Shown here: in pieces, positions 43,881-51,753 of the stretch
Layout: each line of letters opens with the position of its first letter
Position numbering within the stretch: position 1 is the first letter of the stretch
DNA from: Borreliella yangtzensis
GTDB taxonomy: Bacteria > Spirochaetota > Spirochaetia > Borreliales > Borreliaceae
NCBI RefSeq assembly: GCF_014201775.1
Contig: NZ_JACHFG010000001.1
Span: forward strand, 302,541-366,540
DNA length: 64,000 nt
Reading direction: 5' to 3'
Program-made: the position numbers and the translations under genes
Notes under the pieces: model-generated
The model's database searches: none
What the model was told of the DNA's origin: nothing
Seen by the model: the letters and a program-made list of their open reading frames with translations, nothing else

Positions 43881-45965
43881 ATGAAAAAAATGTTACTAAT
43901 CTTTAGTTTTTTTCTTGTTTTTTTGAATGGATTTCCTCTTAATGCAAGGGAAGTTGATAAGGAGAAATTAAAGGACTTTGTAAATATGGATCTTGAGTTT
44001 GTAAATTATAAAGGTCCTTATGATTTTTCAAATACGTATGAACAAATAGTAGGTATTGGGGAATTTTTAGCAAAACCATTGATCAATTCCAATAGCAACT
44101 CAAGTTATTATGGTAAATATTTTATTAATAGATTTATTGACGATCAAGATAAAAAAGCAAGTGTTGATGTTTTTTCTATTGGCAGTAGGTCAGAGCTTGA
44201 CAGCATATTTAATTTAAGAAAAATTCTTGTAGGGTATTTAATAAAGGCTTTCGATTATGAAAGATCTAGTGCGGAATTGATTGCTAAGGTTATTACAATA
44301 TATAATGCTGTTTATAGAGGAGATTTGGATTATTATAAAGGGTTTTATATTGAGTCTGCTTTGAAGTCTTTAACTAAAGAAAATGCGGGACTTTCTAGGG
44401 TATATAGTCAATGGGCTGGTAAGACACAAATATTTATTCCTCTTAAAAAGAATATTTTATCTGGGAATGTTGAGTCTGATATTGATATTGACATTATGGT
44501 TACAGATAAGGTGGTGGCAGTTCTTTTAAATGAAAATGAAGGAGGTGTTCACTTCGCAAGAGATATTACAGACATTCAAGGTGAAACTCATAAAGTAGAT
44601 CAAGATAAAATTGATGTTGAATTAGATAATTTTAATGAAAGTGATTCCAATATAACAGAAACTATTGAAAATTTAAGAGACCAGCTTGAAAAGGCTACAG
44701 ACGAAGAACATAGAAAAGAAATTGAAAGTCAGGTAGATGCTAAGAAGAAACAGAAAGAAGAGTTAGATGAAAAGGTAATTAATCTTGAGAAAGCTCAACA
44801 AAAATTAGATTTTGCTGAAGATAATTTAGATATTCAAAGAGATACTGTTAGAGAAAAGCTTCAAGAGGATATTAACGAGGTTAATAAGGAAAAGAATTTG
44901 CCAAAACCTGGTGATATAAGTTCTCCTAAAGTTGATAAGCAGCTACAGATAAAAGAGAGTTTAGAAGATTTACAAGAGCAGCTTAAAGAAGCTAGTGATG
45001 AAAATCAAAAAAAAGAAATTGAAAAGCAAATTGAAATTAAAAAAAATGATGAAAAACTTTTAAAAAGTGAAGATCATAAAGCAATAGATTCTAATAGAGG
45101 GTTAAATTCTAAATCTTCTAGTAAAGAAAAGGGGAAGGAAGAAGAAATAATTAAAGAGAAATCTCAAGCAAGTTTGGGCGATTTGAATAATGATGAAGAC
45201 CGAATTATGCCGGAAGATCAAAAACTATCTGAGAATAAAAGATTAGATAGTGAAAAAACATTACAACCTGTTTTTGAAGTTGAGAAAGTAGATAAAATTT
45301 CTAAATTTAACAACAATGAGGTTGATGAATCGTCCTCTATAGATAAGCCTTCTTACAATGATTTTGATTCAAAAGAGGGCGGTGTAGATAACAAAGATAT
45401 TAATTTGCAAAAAGCTAAGCCTCAAGCTAAAAGTCACCCCGATTCTTTAAATGAAAAAGAAGATTTAACTGCTATACCTATGGATTCCAGTAATCCCATA
45501 TTTTTAGAGGTTATTGATCCGATTACAAATTTAGGCACGCTCCAGCTGATTGATTTAAATACTGGTGTTAGACTTAAAGAAAGTACTCAGCAAGGCATTC
45601 ATCGTTATGGGATTTATGAGCGTGAAAAAGATTTGGTTGTTATTAAAATGGATTCGGGAAAAGCTAAGCTTCAAATACTTAATAAACTTGAGAATTTAAA
45701 AGTGATATCAGAGTCTAATTTTGAGATTAATAAGAATTCATCTCTTTATGTTGACTCTAAAATGATTTTAGTAGTTGTTAAAGACAGTGATAATGTTTGG
45801 AGATTGGCTAAATTTTCTCCTAAAAATTTAGATGAATTTGTTCTTTCGGAGAATAAAGTTTTGCCTTTTACTAGTTTTTCTGTGAGAGAAAATTTTGTGT
45901 ATTTGCAAGATGAGTTTAAAAGACTAATTACTTTAGATTTAAATACTTTAAAAAAATCTGAATAA
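43881..45965 (+). CDS. p83/100: P83/100 antigen
   Basis: This is the large immunodominant antigen used in Lyme serology. The 694-residue protein has a signal peptide (about 1-22, ending NA-REV) and a conserved N-terminal domain (to about 235). A long coiled-coil, highly charged middle (about 240-560) holds a duplicated unit, LRDQLEKATDEEHRKEIE and LQEQLKEASDENQKKEIE. A conserved C-terminal domain with beta-strand repeats follows (IFLEVIDPITNLGTLQLIDL, to 694). No lipobox. ATG 43881 has ATAGGAGAA 7-10 bases upstream and TATAAT at 43851. A strong terminator follows. The biological function is not established. Confidence 0.96.
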   Translation: MKKMLLIFSFFLVFLNGFPLNAREVDKEKLKDFVNMDLEFVNYKGPYDFSNTYEQIVGIGEFLAKPLINSNSNSSYYGKYFINRFIDDQDKKASVDVFSIGSRSELDSIFNLRKILVGYLIKAFDYERSSAELIAKVITIYNAVYRGDLDYYKGFYIESALKSLTKENAGLSRVYSQWAGKTQIFIPLKKNILSGNVESDIDIDIMVTDKVVAVLLNENEGGVHFARDITDIQGETHKVDQDKIDVELDNFNESDSNITETIENLRDQLEKATDEEHRKEIESQVDAKKKQKEELDEKVINLEKAQQKLDFAEDNLDIQRDTVREKLQEDINEVNKEKNLPKPGDISSPKVDKQLQIKESLEDLQEQLKEASDENQKKEIEKQIEIKKNDEKLLKSEDHKAIDSNRGLNSKSSSKEKGKEEEIIKEKSQASLGDLNNDEDRIMPEDQKLSENKRLDSEKTLQPVFEVEKVDKISKFNNNEVDESSSIDKPSYNDFDSKEGGVDNKDINLQKAKPQAKSHPDSLNEKEDLTAIPMDSSNPIFLEVIDPITNLGTLQLIDLNTGVRLKESTQQGIHRYGIYEREKDLVVIKMDSGKAKLQILNKLENLKVISESNFEINKNSSLYVDSKMILVVVKDSDNVWRLAKFSPKNLDEFVLSENKVLPFTSFSVRENFVYLQDEFKRLITLDLNTLKKSE

Positions 45966-45997
45966 TTTCGTAGTTTGATTAAAATTGTATCAATATT

Positions 45998-46030
45998 AAA
46001 AAGCTAAAAACTTTGTTTTTAGCTTTTTTT
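45998..46030 (+). terminator. Intrinsic terminator after p83/100
   Basis: The perfect 13-base arms AAAAAGCTAAAAA (45998-46010) and TTTTTAGCTTTTT (46016-46028) enclose CTTTG and end in a T-run. It is 32 bases after the p83/100 stop. By symmetry it can also serve the tRNA-Pro/tRNA-Arg transcript coming from the right on the minus strand. Confidence 0.85.
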
Positions 46031-46038
46031 AAATATTC

Positions 46039-46111
46039 TCGGGATGGTGGGATTCGAACTCACGATCCCCTGCTCCCAAAGCAGGTGCCTTAGCCACTAG
46101 GCCACATCCCG
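46039..46111 (-). tRNA. tRNA-Pro (anticodon TGG)
   Basis: A 73-base cloverleaf on the minus strand. The acceptor CGGGATG pairs with CATCCCG, with discriminator A. The anticodon stem CCTGC/GCAGG holds the loop TTTGGGA, so the anticodon is TGG. The T arm is GTGAG-/-CTCAC-like with TTCGAAT. CCA is not encoded. It follows tRNA-Arg by 6 bases on the same strand and lies next to a bidirectional hairpin terminator. Confidence 0.95.
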
Positions 46112-46117
46112 AAGAAG

Positions 46118-46191
46118 CGCACCAATTAGGACTTGAACCTAAAACCTACAGATTAGAAGTCTGTTGCTCTATCCAATTGAGCTATTGGTGC
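46118..46191 (-). tRNA. tRNA-Arg (anticodon TCT)
   Basis: A 74-base cloverleaf on the minus strand. The acceptor GCACCAA pairs with TTGGTGC, discriminator G. The D arm contains TAGCTCAATTGG. The anticodon stem ACAGA/TCTGT holds the loop CTTCTAA, so the anticodon is TCT. The T loop is TTCAAGT. This reads AGA/AGG, the dominant Arg codons in this AT-rich genome. Probably co-transcribed with tRNA-Pro. Confidence 0.95.
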
Positions 46192-46290
46192 ATTTTGAAA
46201 TGCTAATGATGAGTATATCATTTTGCAAAATCCTTGTCAATAAAGTCTAAACACCTTTGTTGTGTATATTTTTTATTTTTGTTTTGTGTT

Positions 46291-46306
46291 TATAATGTTT
46301 TATAAT
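46291..46306 (+). promoter_or_regulatory. Putative -10 elements for nth
   Basis: Two overlapping-position candidates, TATAAT at 46291-46296 and TATAAT at 46301-46306, precede the preferred nth ATG at 46313. If the first is used, transcription starts about 10 bases before the ATG. A -35 is not clear; the region around 46258 (TTGTTGTG) is the nearest TTG-rich match. Confidence 0.35.
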
Positions 46307-46312
46307 TTTTTT

Positions 46313-46930
46313 ATGATTAATCTTGATTTGATTGTTAATGAAACTTTGTTTAGATACCCTGAGGTTAAGCCTTTTTTAAATTATAAAAATAATTATGAAC
46401 TTTTAATAATGGTAATTTTAAGTGCAAGAACAACAGATAATTTGGTAAATAAAATTTCTCCATATCTTTTTGAAAGATATAGAAATTTTGAAAGTTTAGC
46501 AAGAGCAAATGTAAGAGATGTTGAAAAATTAATTTATAAGACCGGTTTTTATTCAATGAAAGCTAAAAATATTGTAAATTGTTCTATTGATATTTTGGAA
46601 AAATTTAATGGTGTTATTCCAAATAATATTTTAGATCTTGTTAAACTACCCGGAGTAGGTCGAAAGACAGCAAATGTTATTCTCGGAACTATTTACAATA
46701 AACCTGCAATTATTGTAGATACCCATTTTAGTAGAGTTGTTACAAGGCATGCTCTTTCTTTGGAAAATTCTCCTATTAAGATCGAACTGGATCTAAAAAG
46801 AAGAATAGAACCTTGTAAGCAGTATAGATTTTCTATGGCTATCAATAAGCACGGAAGAGAAATTTGCACTTCTAGAAATGTAAGTTGTGTTAATTGTTTT
46901 TTGGAAAAATTTGCTCCAAGAGTTTGTTAA
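46313..46930 (+). CDS. nth: Endonuclease III (Nth), base-excision DNA glycosylase
   Basis: It removes oxidised pyrimidines and nicks the abasic site. The roughly 205-residue protein has SARTTD, the helix-hairpin-helix LPGVGRKTANVILG with the catalytic Lys, and VDTHFSRV with the catalytic Asp. The C-terminal iron-sulphur cysteines are C-x6-C-x2-C-x9-C, with the last Cys as the final residue; the usual spacing ends x5. ATG 46313 is preferred because the longer frame from 46262 would start upstream of the -10 candidates. Convergent with the Opp permeases, 8 bases apart. Confidence 0.92.
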   Translation: MINLDLIVNETLFRYPEVKPFLNYKNNYELLIMVILSARTTDNLVNKISPYLFERYRNFESLARANVRDVEKLIYKTGFYSMKAKNIVNCSIDILEKFNGVIPNNILDLVKLPGVGRKTANVILGTIYNKPAIIVDTHFSRVVTRHALSLENSPIKIELDLKRRIEPCKQYRFSMAINKHGREICTSRNVSCVNCFLEKFAPRVC

Positions 46931-46938
46931 TTTGTTAG

Positions 46939-47799
46939 TTAAGATGATATTAAATGTTTCATTTTTTTTCTCAGCTTTAAATTTATTATTGCCAGTATTA
47001 TGTTTATACCTATTAATATGAGTAGAGGATTAATCCATATCCATAGATATTTATTACCCATTTCCATATAGTTTAGCAGTTCTCCTAGACTGGGATATAG
47101 ACTTTTGTCTTGTTTTTGTAAAAAGCTTACTACTTCAAAAGTAGTAAGACTTCTTGCCATTTGTAATGGGATTATGGATGATATTGATGAGAATACTTCT
47201 GGAAAAATGTGACGCAATATTATTCTAATTTTGCTTGCTCCTATAGATTCGCTAGCTTTAACATAATCTAAATTTTTTATTATTAATGTATTGTTTCTTG
47301 CAATAAAAGCAAATCTAATCCATCCATGAATCAATGCCAATAGTGCTGCTGTTTGAAGCATATTGTAAGTTTTTTGTTTTAAAAAGTAGTAAAAGATTAG
47401 AGACACAACATAAAAAAAAGGTAGTGTTTGTAATGCTTCGATTAGTTTTGAAATTAGCATGCAAATTTCAAAACTAAACATGCCAATTATTGTTCCAATG
47501 AAGATTCCAATTACTGCAGAAATTGTTGCGTAGCTTAGTGAAAGTAGAATAGAATTTCTAGTTGCAATTACTAGTCTTGCCATAATATCTCTACCTTTTT
47601 TATCGATTCCTAGTGGATTGTCTTTTGTGGGTGGCATAGGCATGTTTTTGGTAGATTTTAAGTAGACTTTATTTGGATCTTTTTTGTAGATTGCAATTTT
47701 TGAATTTTCATTAATGAGCGCTGGAGTGATTATTAACAACACAGTAAATATACTAAAGAGTGCGATATAAATTTTTTTTGTTATTGTGCTTGGTTTCAT
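46939..47799 (-). CDS. oppC: ABC transporter permease, OppC/DppC type
   Basis: A 286-residue inner-membrane permease with an N-terminal span, the family DNPLGIDKKGRDIMARLV-type N-domain (NPLGIDKKGRDIMARL), five further spans and the EAA loop KASESIGASKIRIILRHIFP that contacts an ATPase. Substrate is a peptide or nickel-type solute by family; not decidable here. Its start overlaps the stop of the OppB-type gene by one base, so the two form a heterodimer unit. No ATPase or binding-protein gene is adjacent. Confidence 0.88.
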   Translation of the reverse strand: MKPSTITKKIYIALFSIFTVLLIITPALINENSKIAIYKKDPNKVYLKSTKNMPMPPTKDNPLGIDKKGRDIMARLVIATRNSILLSLSYATISAVIGIFIGTIIGMFSFEICMLISKLIEALQTLPFFYVVSLIFYYFLKQKTYNMLQTAALLALIHGWIRFAFIARNNTLIIKNLDYVKASESIGASKIRIILRHIFPEVFSSISSIIPLQMARSLTTFEVVSFLQKQDKSLYPSLGELLNYMEMGNKYLWIWINPLLILIGINIILAIINLKLRKKMKHLISS

Positions 47800-48779
47800 T
47801 AATTTAGCGTGTCCTTATATGGGTTGATTTTGTAAATTAATATATCTGTTATTATATTGGGAATAAGTATAATGAAAACCCCAATAAAAATTAAATCTGT
47901 AGAAATAGCATAATCGTTGAATTTTAAAGCATTTAAATATAAGGCTCCAATTCCATCAATTTCAAACATTGATTCAATCATTGATGCTCCAAACAAAGCA
48001 GTTGTGATAATAGGTCTCATGTTTGTGAGTAATGGCGTTATTGATGGAATTAATGCATGTTTTAAGATTATTTGTAATTTATTTATTCCTCTTGATTTTG
48101 CAGCGTTTATGTAAAATTCTGATAAAGTTTTTTCAAGAGATTGTTTGAAAATTACAGAATTAAATATGAAAAATGAAAAAAACCATGCAAATCCGCCTAT
48201 TATTAAATTTTTTGGATTTAAGTTAAAGTAATATATTAAGGACAGTATTAAAAATACTGTTAAATTTCTGGGCATTGAGTGGAGTAACAGCATTAAATAT
48301 TCTAGAAAATTGTTTATTAGGTTGTTTTTTATGTAAATTTTCCAAATTACAATAAGGGCTATTGCTGCAATATAAGAGAGTAGGGCGCCTGGAATTGAGA
48401 TTTTTAAAGTATTGAATAATTTTTGAAAGATTATTTTAGTGGTTGGTGTTCCTTTACTCAATAGAGAATATCGATAATCGCCCCACAGTATTCCTACATT
48501 TTTTGTTTCGTATATTATATATGAATTGCCGGCTACATGCTTTAAAAAGCAATTTTTTTTTAATTTTGATTTAGAGTTAAAGTTGTGTATTAGTGTATAT
48601 CTTTCTATACTTTTGTATATTCCAATGTATTGTAAGTATTTTTTTAGGATATTTGTTTTAACAAAAGGGGTATATTGGTATTCATCTGAAAAAAAATTTA
48701 CTAATGATACGCAAAAAAATGATGCACAAATTAAATTGATTAATAAATATATTATATTTTTTAAAATAAATATTTTCAA
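47799..48779 (-). CDS. oppB: ABC transporter permease, OppB/DppB type
   Basis: A 326-residue permease with an N-terminal span, a large periplasmic loop of about 90 residues, five more spans, and the EAA loop YINAAKSRGINKLQIILKHALIPS. It is more divergent from classical OppB than its partner: the first loop is lysine/tyrosine rich and lacks the usual GDLGxS-type motif (YRYSLLSKGTPTTK instead). It is coupled to the OppC-type gene by a one-base overlap and lies 6 bases after the FtsB-like gene. Confidence 0.85.
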   Translation of the reverse strand: MKIFILKNIIYLLINLICASFFCVSLVNFFSDEYQYTPFVKTNILKKYLQYIGIYKSIERYTLIHNFNSKSKLKKNCFLKHVAGNSYIIYETKNVGILWGDYRYSLLSKGTPTTKIIFQKLFNTLKISIPGALLSYIAAIALIVIWKIYIKNNLINNFLEYLMLLLHSMPRNLTVFLILSLIYYFNLNPKNLIIGGFAWFFSFFIFNSVIFKQSLEKTLSEFYINAAKSRGINKLQIILKHALIPSITPLLTNMRPIITTALFGASMIESMFEIDGIGALYLNALKFNDYAISTDLIFIGVFIILIPNIITDILIYKINPYKDTLN

Positions 48780-48785
48780 TAAAGA

Positions 48786-49244
48786 TTAATCCTTAGAGTT
48801 ATTGGAAGCAAGTTTATTGCTTTTTGTGATTTTTTTGGTTTGAATAATACAACTTGATAAAAAATAATAAATTAAACCTATTGCTATTGATATGAGGTAA
48901 AAATTTTGATTTTTAGTAAATGGTTTATGCAGGGTTAATATTTTACCCTGCTTATATTGAGCTTTATTATTATTGGTTTTTATTACTGTTGAGTTTTTTG
49001 GATAGTAGCCCAATTTGTTGGCTTCTTTTAAAATTTCGGATTTAGATACTTGCAAGTTAATATATCTTGCTTTTAAATTTTTTTGGATTTCTTTTAGCTT
49101 TTCGATGTGATTTTTTATTAATTTTAAGTTATTGTCCAATTTTTGATAATTAACAAATCCTCTTTCTCCAAATATGGGCGCCATTATGAAGTAGCTTAGT
49201 ATTCCCGAGTAAAAAGACATTGCAATTTTTTTATAAATAGTCAT
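48786..49244 (-). CDS. FtsB/DivIC-like protein with an extra C-terminal span
   Basis: The 152-residue protein has an N-terminal membrane span (about 8-25), then FGERGFVNYQKLDNNLKLI, a 45-residue coiled coil (IKNHIEKLKEIQKNLKARYI) and EILKEANKLGYYPKNSTVI. This layout (span, Gly-x-x-Gly, coil, ExxRxxLGYxxxxExV-like end) is that of FtsB/DivIC septum proteins. A second span (about 118-136) near the C-terminus is unusual. The assignment is by pattern, not by alignment. It precedes the two permease genes on the same strand. Confidence 0.65.
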   Translation of the reverse strand: MTIYKKIAMSFYSGILSYFIMAPIFGERGFVNYQKLDNNLKLIKNHIEKLKEIQKNLKARYINLQVSKSEILKEANKLGYYPKNSTVIKTNNNKAQYKQGKILTLHKPFTKNQNFYLISIAIGLIYYFLSSCIIQTKKITKSNKLASNNSKD

Positions 49245-49342
49245 ACAACTTGTAATTATATTCTTAATATACTATATTTACAAGTAGTTAAAGTTGATTT
49301 AGATTGTAGTTATATTGAATAGTTTTGGAGAGCAAAGTTGGC

Positions 49343-50488
49343 GTGAAGAAGAGTATTTTTTTTATCAAAGAAGGTCCCAAGGAAGTTGATTTTGATATGG
49401 AAAAAGTATTTTTAAGAAATGAGTCTGTTGATATTGTTTCTACTTCCTCAGATAATCTTAAAAATTTTTTAGATGAAAAACTGTTAAAGCTTGATAACAT
49501 ATTAAAAGAAAGACATGGTGAGTTGATTAATTGCTTAAAGGATGTTGAGCTTCGTGTTGAGAGGGTTGAGAAAGAAATGCTTGATGGTGGGCTTAAGCTT
49601 GCTCAAAGAGATTTTATTACTTCCGATTCGAAAGATTTTGAAAAAAAACCATCTGATATTGACGATTCATTTTCTAAAAAAGAAGACAATTTGCCTAATA
49701 TTTATATTGGTCAAGAAGAATTAGATGCACTGCTTGAAGGCATCAATTATGTTCCAAAAGAAAGCGAAGATGTTCAACACGACGTTAAACTAAATACAGA
49801 TAAAACAGATAAAGATTTAAATTTGACCAGCAGTTTACATGTGACTGATAATTTTTCTAATAATTTTATTAAAAAAGAAAGTATTGATGTTGTTAATGAT
49901 AATGTTTCTGTAGAAAATATAGAGTTAAATAATAGTAACGATCATAATGAAAAATTAGATAGTTTTGTAGATAACAAACAACATTTAGATTTAATTGATG
50001 AAGATGGAAATGTCAAGCATGGGGGGGGCAGTGATGATACAATTCCTGAGGATTCTGATGAACGTCTTGAGTTTAAAGAATTTGATGATTTTGAAAATAT
50101 TTTAAAAGAGGACTTAGATTCTCAAATTACCGAAGGCGCTTTATCTAATGATGAAGAAAAAAATTTGAATGATAATTTGGGAAATAAAGCAGATCAAGGA
50201 CAAAGCAATGGTATTTCTAATTGTGAAAAGCCCAGTTCCCAAAATATAACTGAGGATCCTTCTTTTTCTCAGTTTAATTTTAATGATGTTGAAAAGGTTG
50301 TGAGCAAATTTAATGTCGAAGAGTCTTTAAGCAATGTTGCGCTAAATAGCGATGAAAAAGCCGTGTTAATAAATTTCATTGATAGGATAGAAAGTGAGCT
50401 TGAGTTAAATCCTAATAGAAATATTTTTAAAGTTAAACAAGAGTATGAAGTTTTAAAAAAAGTTAAATTTTTGCTTACTAAAAATTAA
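49343..50488 (+). CDS. Acidic, probably disordered hypothetical protein
   Basis: Unrecognised; 381 residues from GTG 49343, chosen because GGAG lies 10-12 bases upstream (a TTG at 49325 has none). A short folded N-terminus is followed by a coiled coil (about 45-85, LDNILKERHGELINCLKDVE). Then comes a long Asp/Glu/Asn/Ser-rich region (about 90-320) of low complexity. A compact helical C-terminus ends the protein (about 325-381, KAVLINFIDRIESELELNP). No signal peptide or membrane span, so cytosolic. It is divergent from the FtsB-like gene. I give no function. Confidence 0.78.
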   Translation: MKKSIFFIKEGPKEVDFDMEKVFLRNESVDIVSTSSDNLKNFLDEKLLKLDNILKERHGELINCLKDVELRVERVEKEMLDGGLKLAQRDFITSDSKDFEKKPSDIDDSFSKKEDNLPNIYIGQEELDALLEGINYVPKESEDVQHDVKLNTDKTDKDLNLTSSLHVTDNFSNNFIKKESIDVVNDNVSVENIELNNSNDHNEKLDSFVDNKQHLDLIDEDGNVKHGGGSDDTIPEDSDERLEFKEFDDFENILKEDLDSQITEGALSNDEEKNLNDNLGNKADQGQSNGISNCEKPSSQNITEDPSFSQFNFNDVEKVVSKFNVEESLSNVALNSDEKAVLINFIDRIESELELNPNRNIFKVKQEYEVLKKVKFLLTKN

Positions 50489-50620
50489 AGAATCTATTCG
50501 TTTAAATTCTATTTTATTTTTCTCTTATAAGAATTTTAAGTTAATTTTTGATAGCTGAGTAGACGATTTTTTTATTTGAACTAGATAATTTTCAATTTAA
50601 ATAGATAACTTGAGTAAAGT

Positions 50621-50657
50621 GAAGCAACACCTTATCTTTTGATAAAATGTTGCCTTC
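50621..50657. terminator. Imperfect hairpin between convergent genes
   Basis: GAAG-CAACA..TTATC (50621-50637) pairs with GATAA..TGTTGCCTTC (50641-50656), with one bulge and a short internal loop, around TTTT. It lies 133 bases after the acidic protein stop and 82 bases before the convergent DUF4340 gene end. No long T-run follows, so terminator function is possible but unproven. I see no gene in 50489-50738. Confidence 0.35.
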
Positions 50658-50738
50658 GTCATGTTTAATTTTGTTACATTTGTTTTTATATGTTTTGCTT
50701 TTTATTTACAATACACATCAAGATTAATCTGTATTTTT

Positions 50739-51737
50739 TTAATGTTCATGGTGATCTACTTGATTATCATTGCTAGAAATATTATCTTTTTCTATTAATT
50801 TTTTTTCTAAGTTAAATACATCAAAAAAAGTCCATTTGCTAGTCGTGTAGTAATATTCATCTTTATCTTTTTTGATTAATATGTCTTTGTCATTTTCTTC
50901 GTTTTTATTAAGGTAAACTTCAATATTGTTAACGCTTTTATTGCTCCATTTAACTTCAATTTTGTATTGAAGTTTATAGTCATCTATTTTTGATTTATCA
51001 ATTTCAAGTCCATCAGCTCTAAATTCAGCAATAATATTTAAAGGTCTCTCCTTTGGCATTTTTTGGTTATTTAAAAAATAAAGGCCATCTTTAGTGGTAA
51101 CCTCATAGTTATTATTTATATTATTTTCATTATCTTTGTTTAATTTTCTTATTATTTTCAATGATAAATTTTCTAATTTTGTGTTTTTTTCTTGAAATAA
51201 CGTAGTATCTGAAAATGTATTATAAGAATTACCCTTATATGATAGGAAAATATTTTTTGTTAAGTAAACGTTTGCGTCACTACCTTTGATGTATGCCAAT
51301 CTTGAATCACCTTCTCCGGATTTTCCAACAAAAATTTCTGTTAACAGTTTGTTATTATTGTCAAATAATTTAAAGCTTGGATTTTCTCCAATGCCTAGTT
51401 CTTTATGTTTTTTTTGATCTCTGCTTACAAGTTTGTTTTTTTGAAGTTCGTTTAATGCTTTGATTAGGGAATTAACTTTTTTATTGTCAACAGGAATATT
51501 TTGCTTGTTATATGTCAACATCCAATCTTTACCAAGTTTTGTTAGTGTCCCTTCAAGTTCTGTTTCAATTTTAGAAATTAAATTTAAGTCAAAATCGAAA
51601 AATTTTTCTTCCAGAATTCTTGCTACTTTATTTTCATTTGAAAAAATTATTCCTAATAAAAATGTAGATGTCAGCACTATTATTATCAAGATTTTTATTT
51701 TTTCTTTATTGATTGAGAATAGTTTTGATTTTATCAT
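50739..51737 (-). CDS. DUF4340-type exported/anchored protein
   Basis: The roughly 332-residue protein has one N-terminal membrane anchor (about 17-33) and a periplasmic beta-rich body. It includes the DUF4340-like features WMLTYNKQNIPVDNKKVNSLI (a substrate-like strand followed by a helix) and LGIGENPSFKLFDNNN, with Lys-rich turns. DUF4340 proteins commonly follow GldG-like genes in ABC operons. ATG 51737 is chosen because AAAGGGGTG precedes it; the longer in-frame start at 51794 would overlap the GldG-like gene by 41 bases. It is the last gene of the four-gene unit. Confidence 0.8.
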   Translation of the reverse strand: MIKSKLFSINKEKIKILIIIVLTSTFLLGIIFSNENKVARILEEKFFDFDLNLISKIETELEGTLTKLGKDWMLTYNKQNIPVDNKKVNSLIKALNELQKNKLVSRDQKKHKELGIGENPSFKLFDNNNKLLTEIFVGKSGEGDSRLAYIKGSDANVYLTKNIFLSYKGNSYNTFSDTTLFQEKNTKLENLSLKIIRKLNKDNENNINNNYEVTTKDGLYFLNNQKMPKERPLNIIAEFRADGLEIDKSKIDDYKLQYKIEVKWSNKSVNNIEVYLNKNEENDKDILIKKDKDEYYYTTSKWTFFDVFNLEKKLIEKDNISSNDNQVDHHEH

Positions 51738-51753
51738 AAACACCCCTTTATCC

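Noticed and set aside
50489..50738. Hidden gene in the spacer after the acidic protein
   Set aside because: Stops occur in all frames at short intervals; only an imperfect hairpin is visible.
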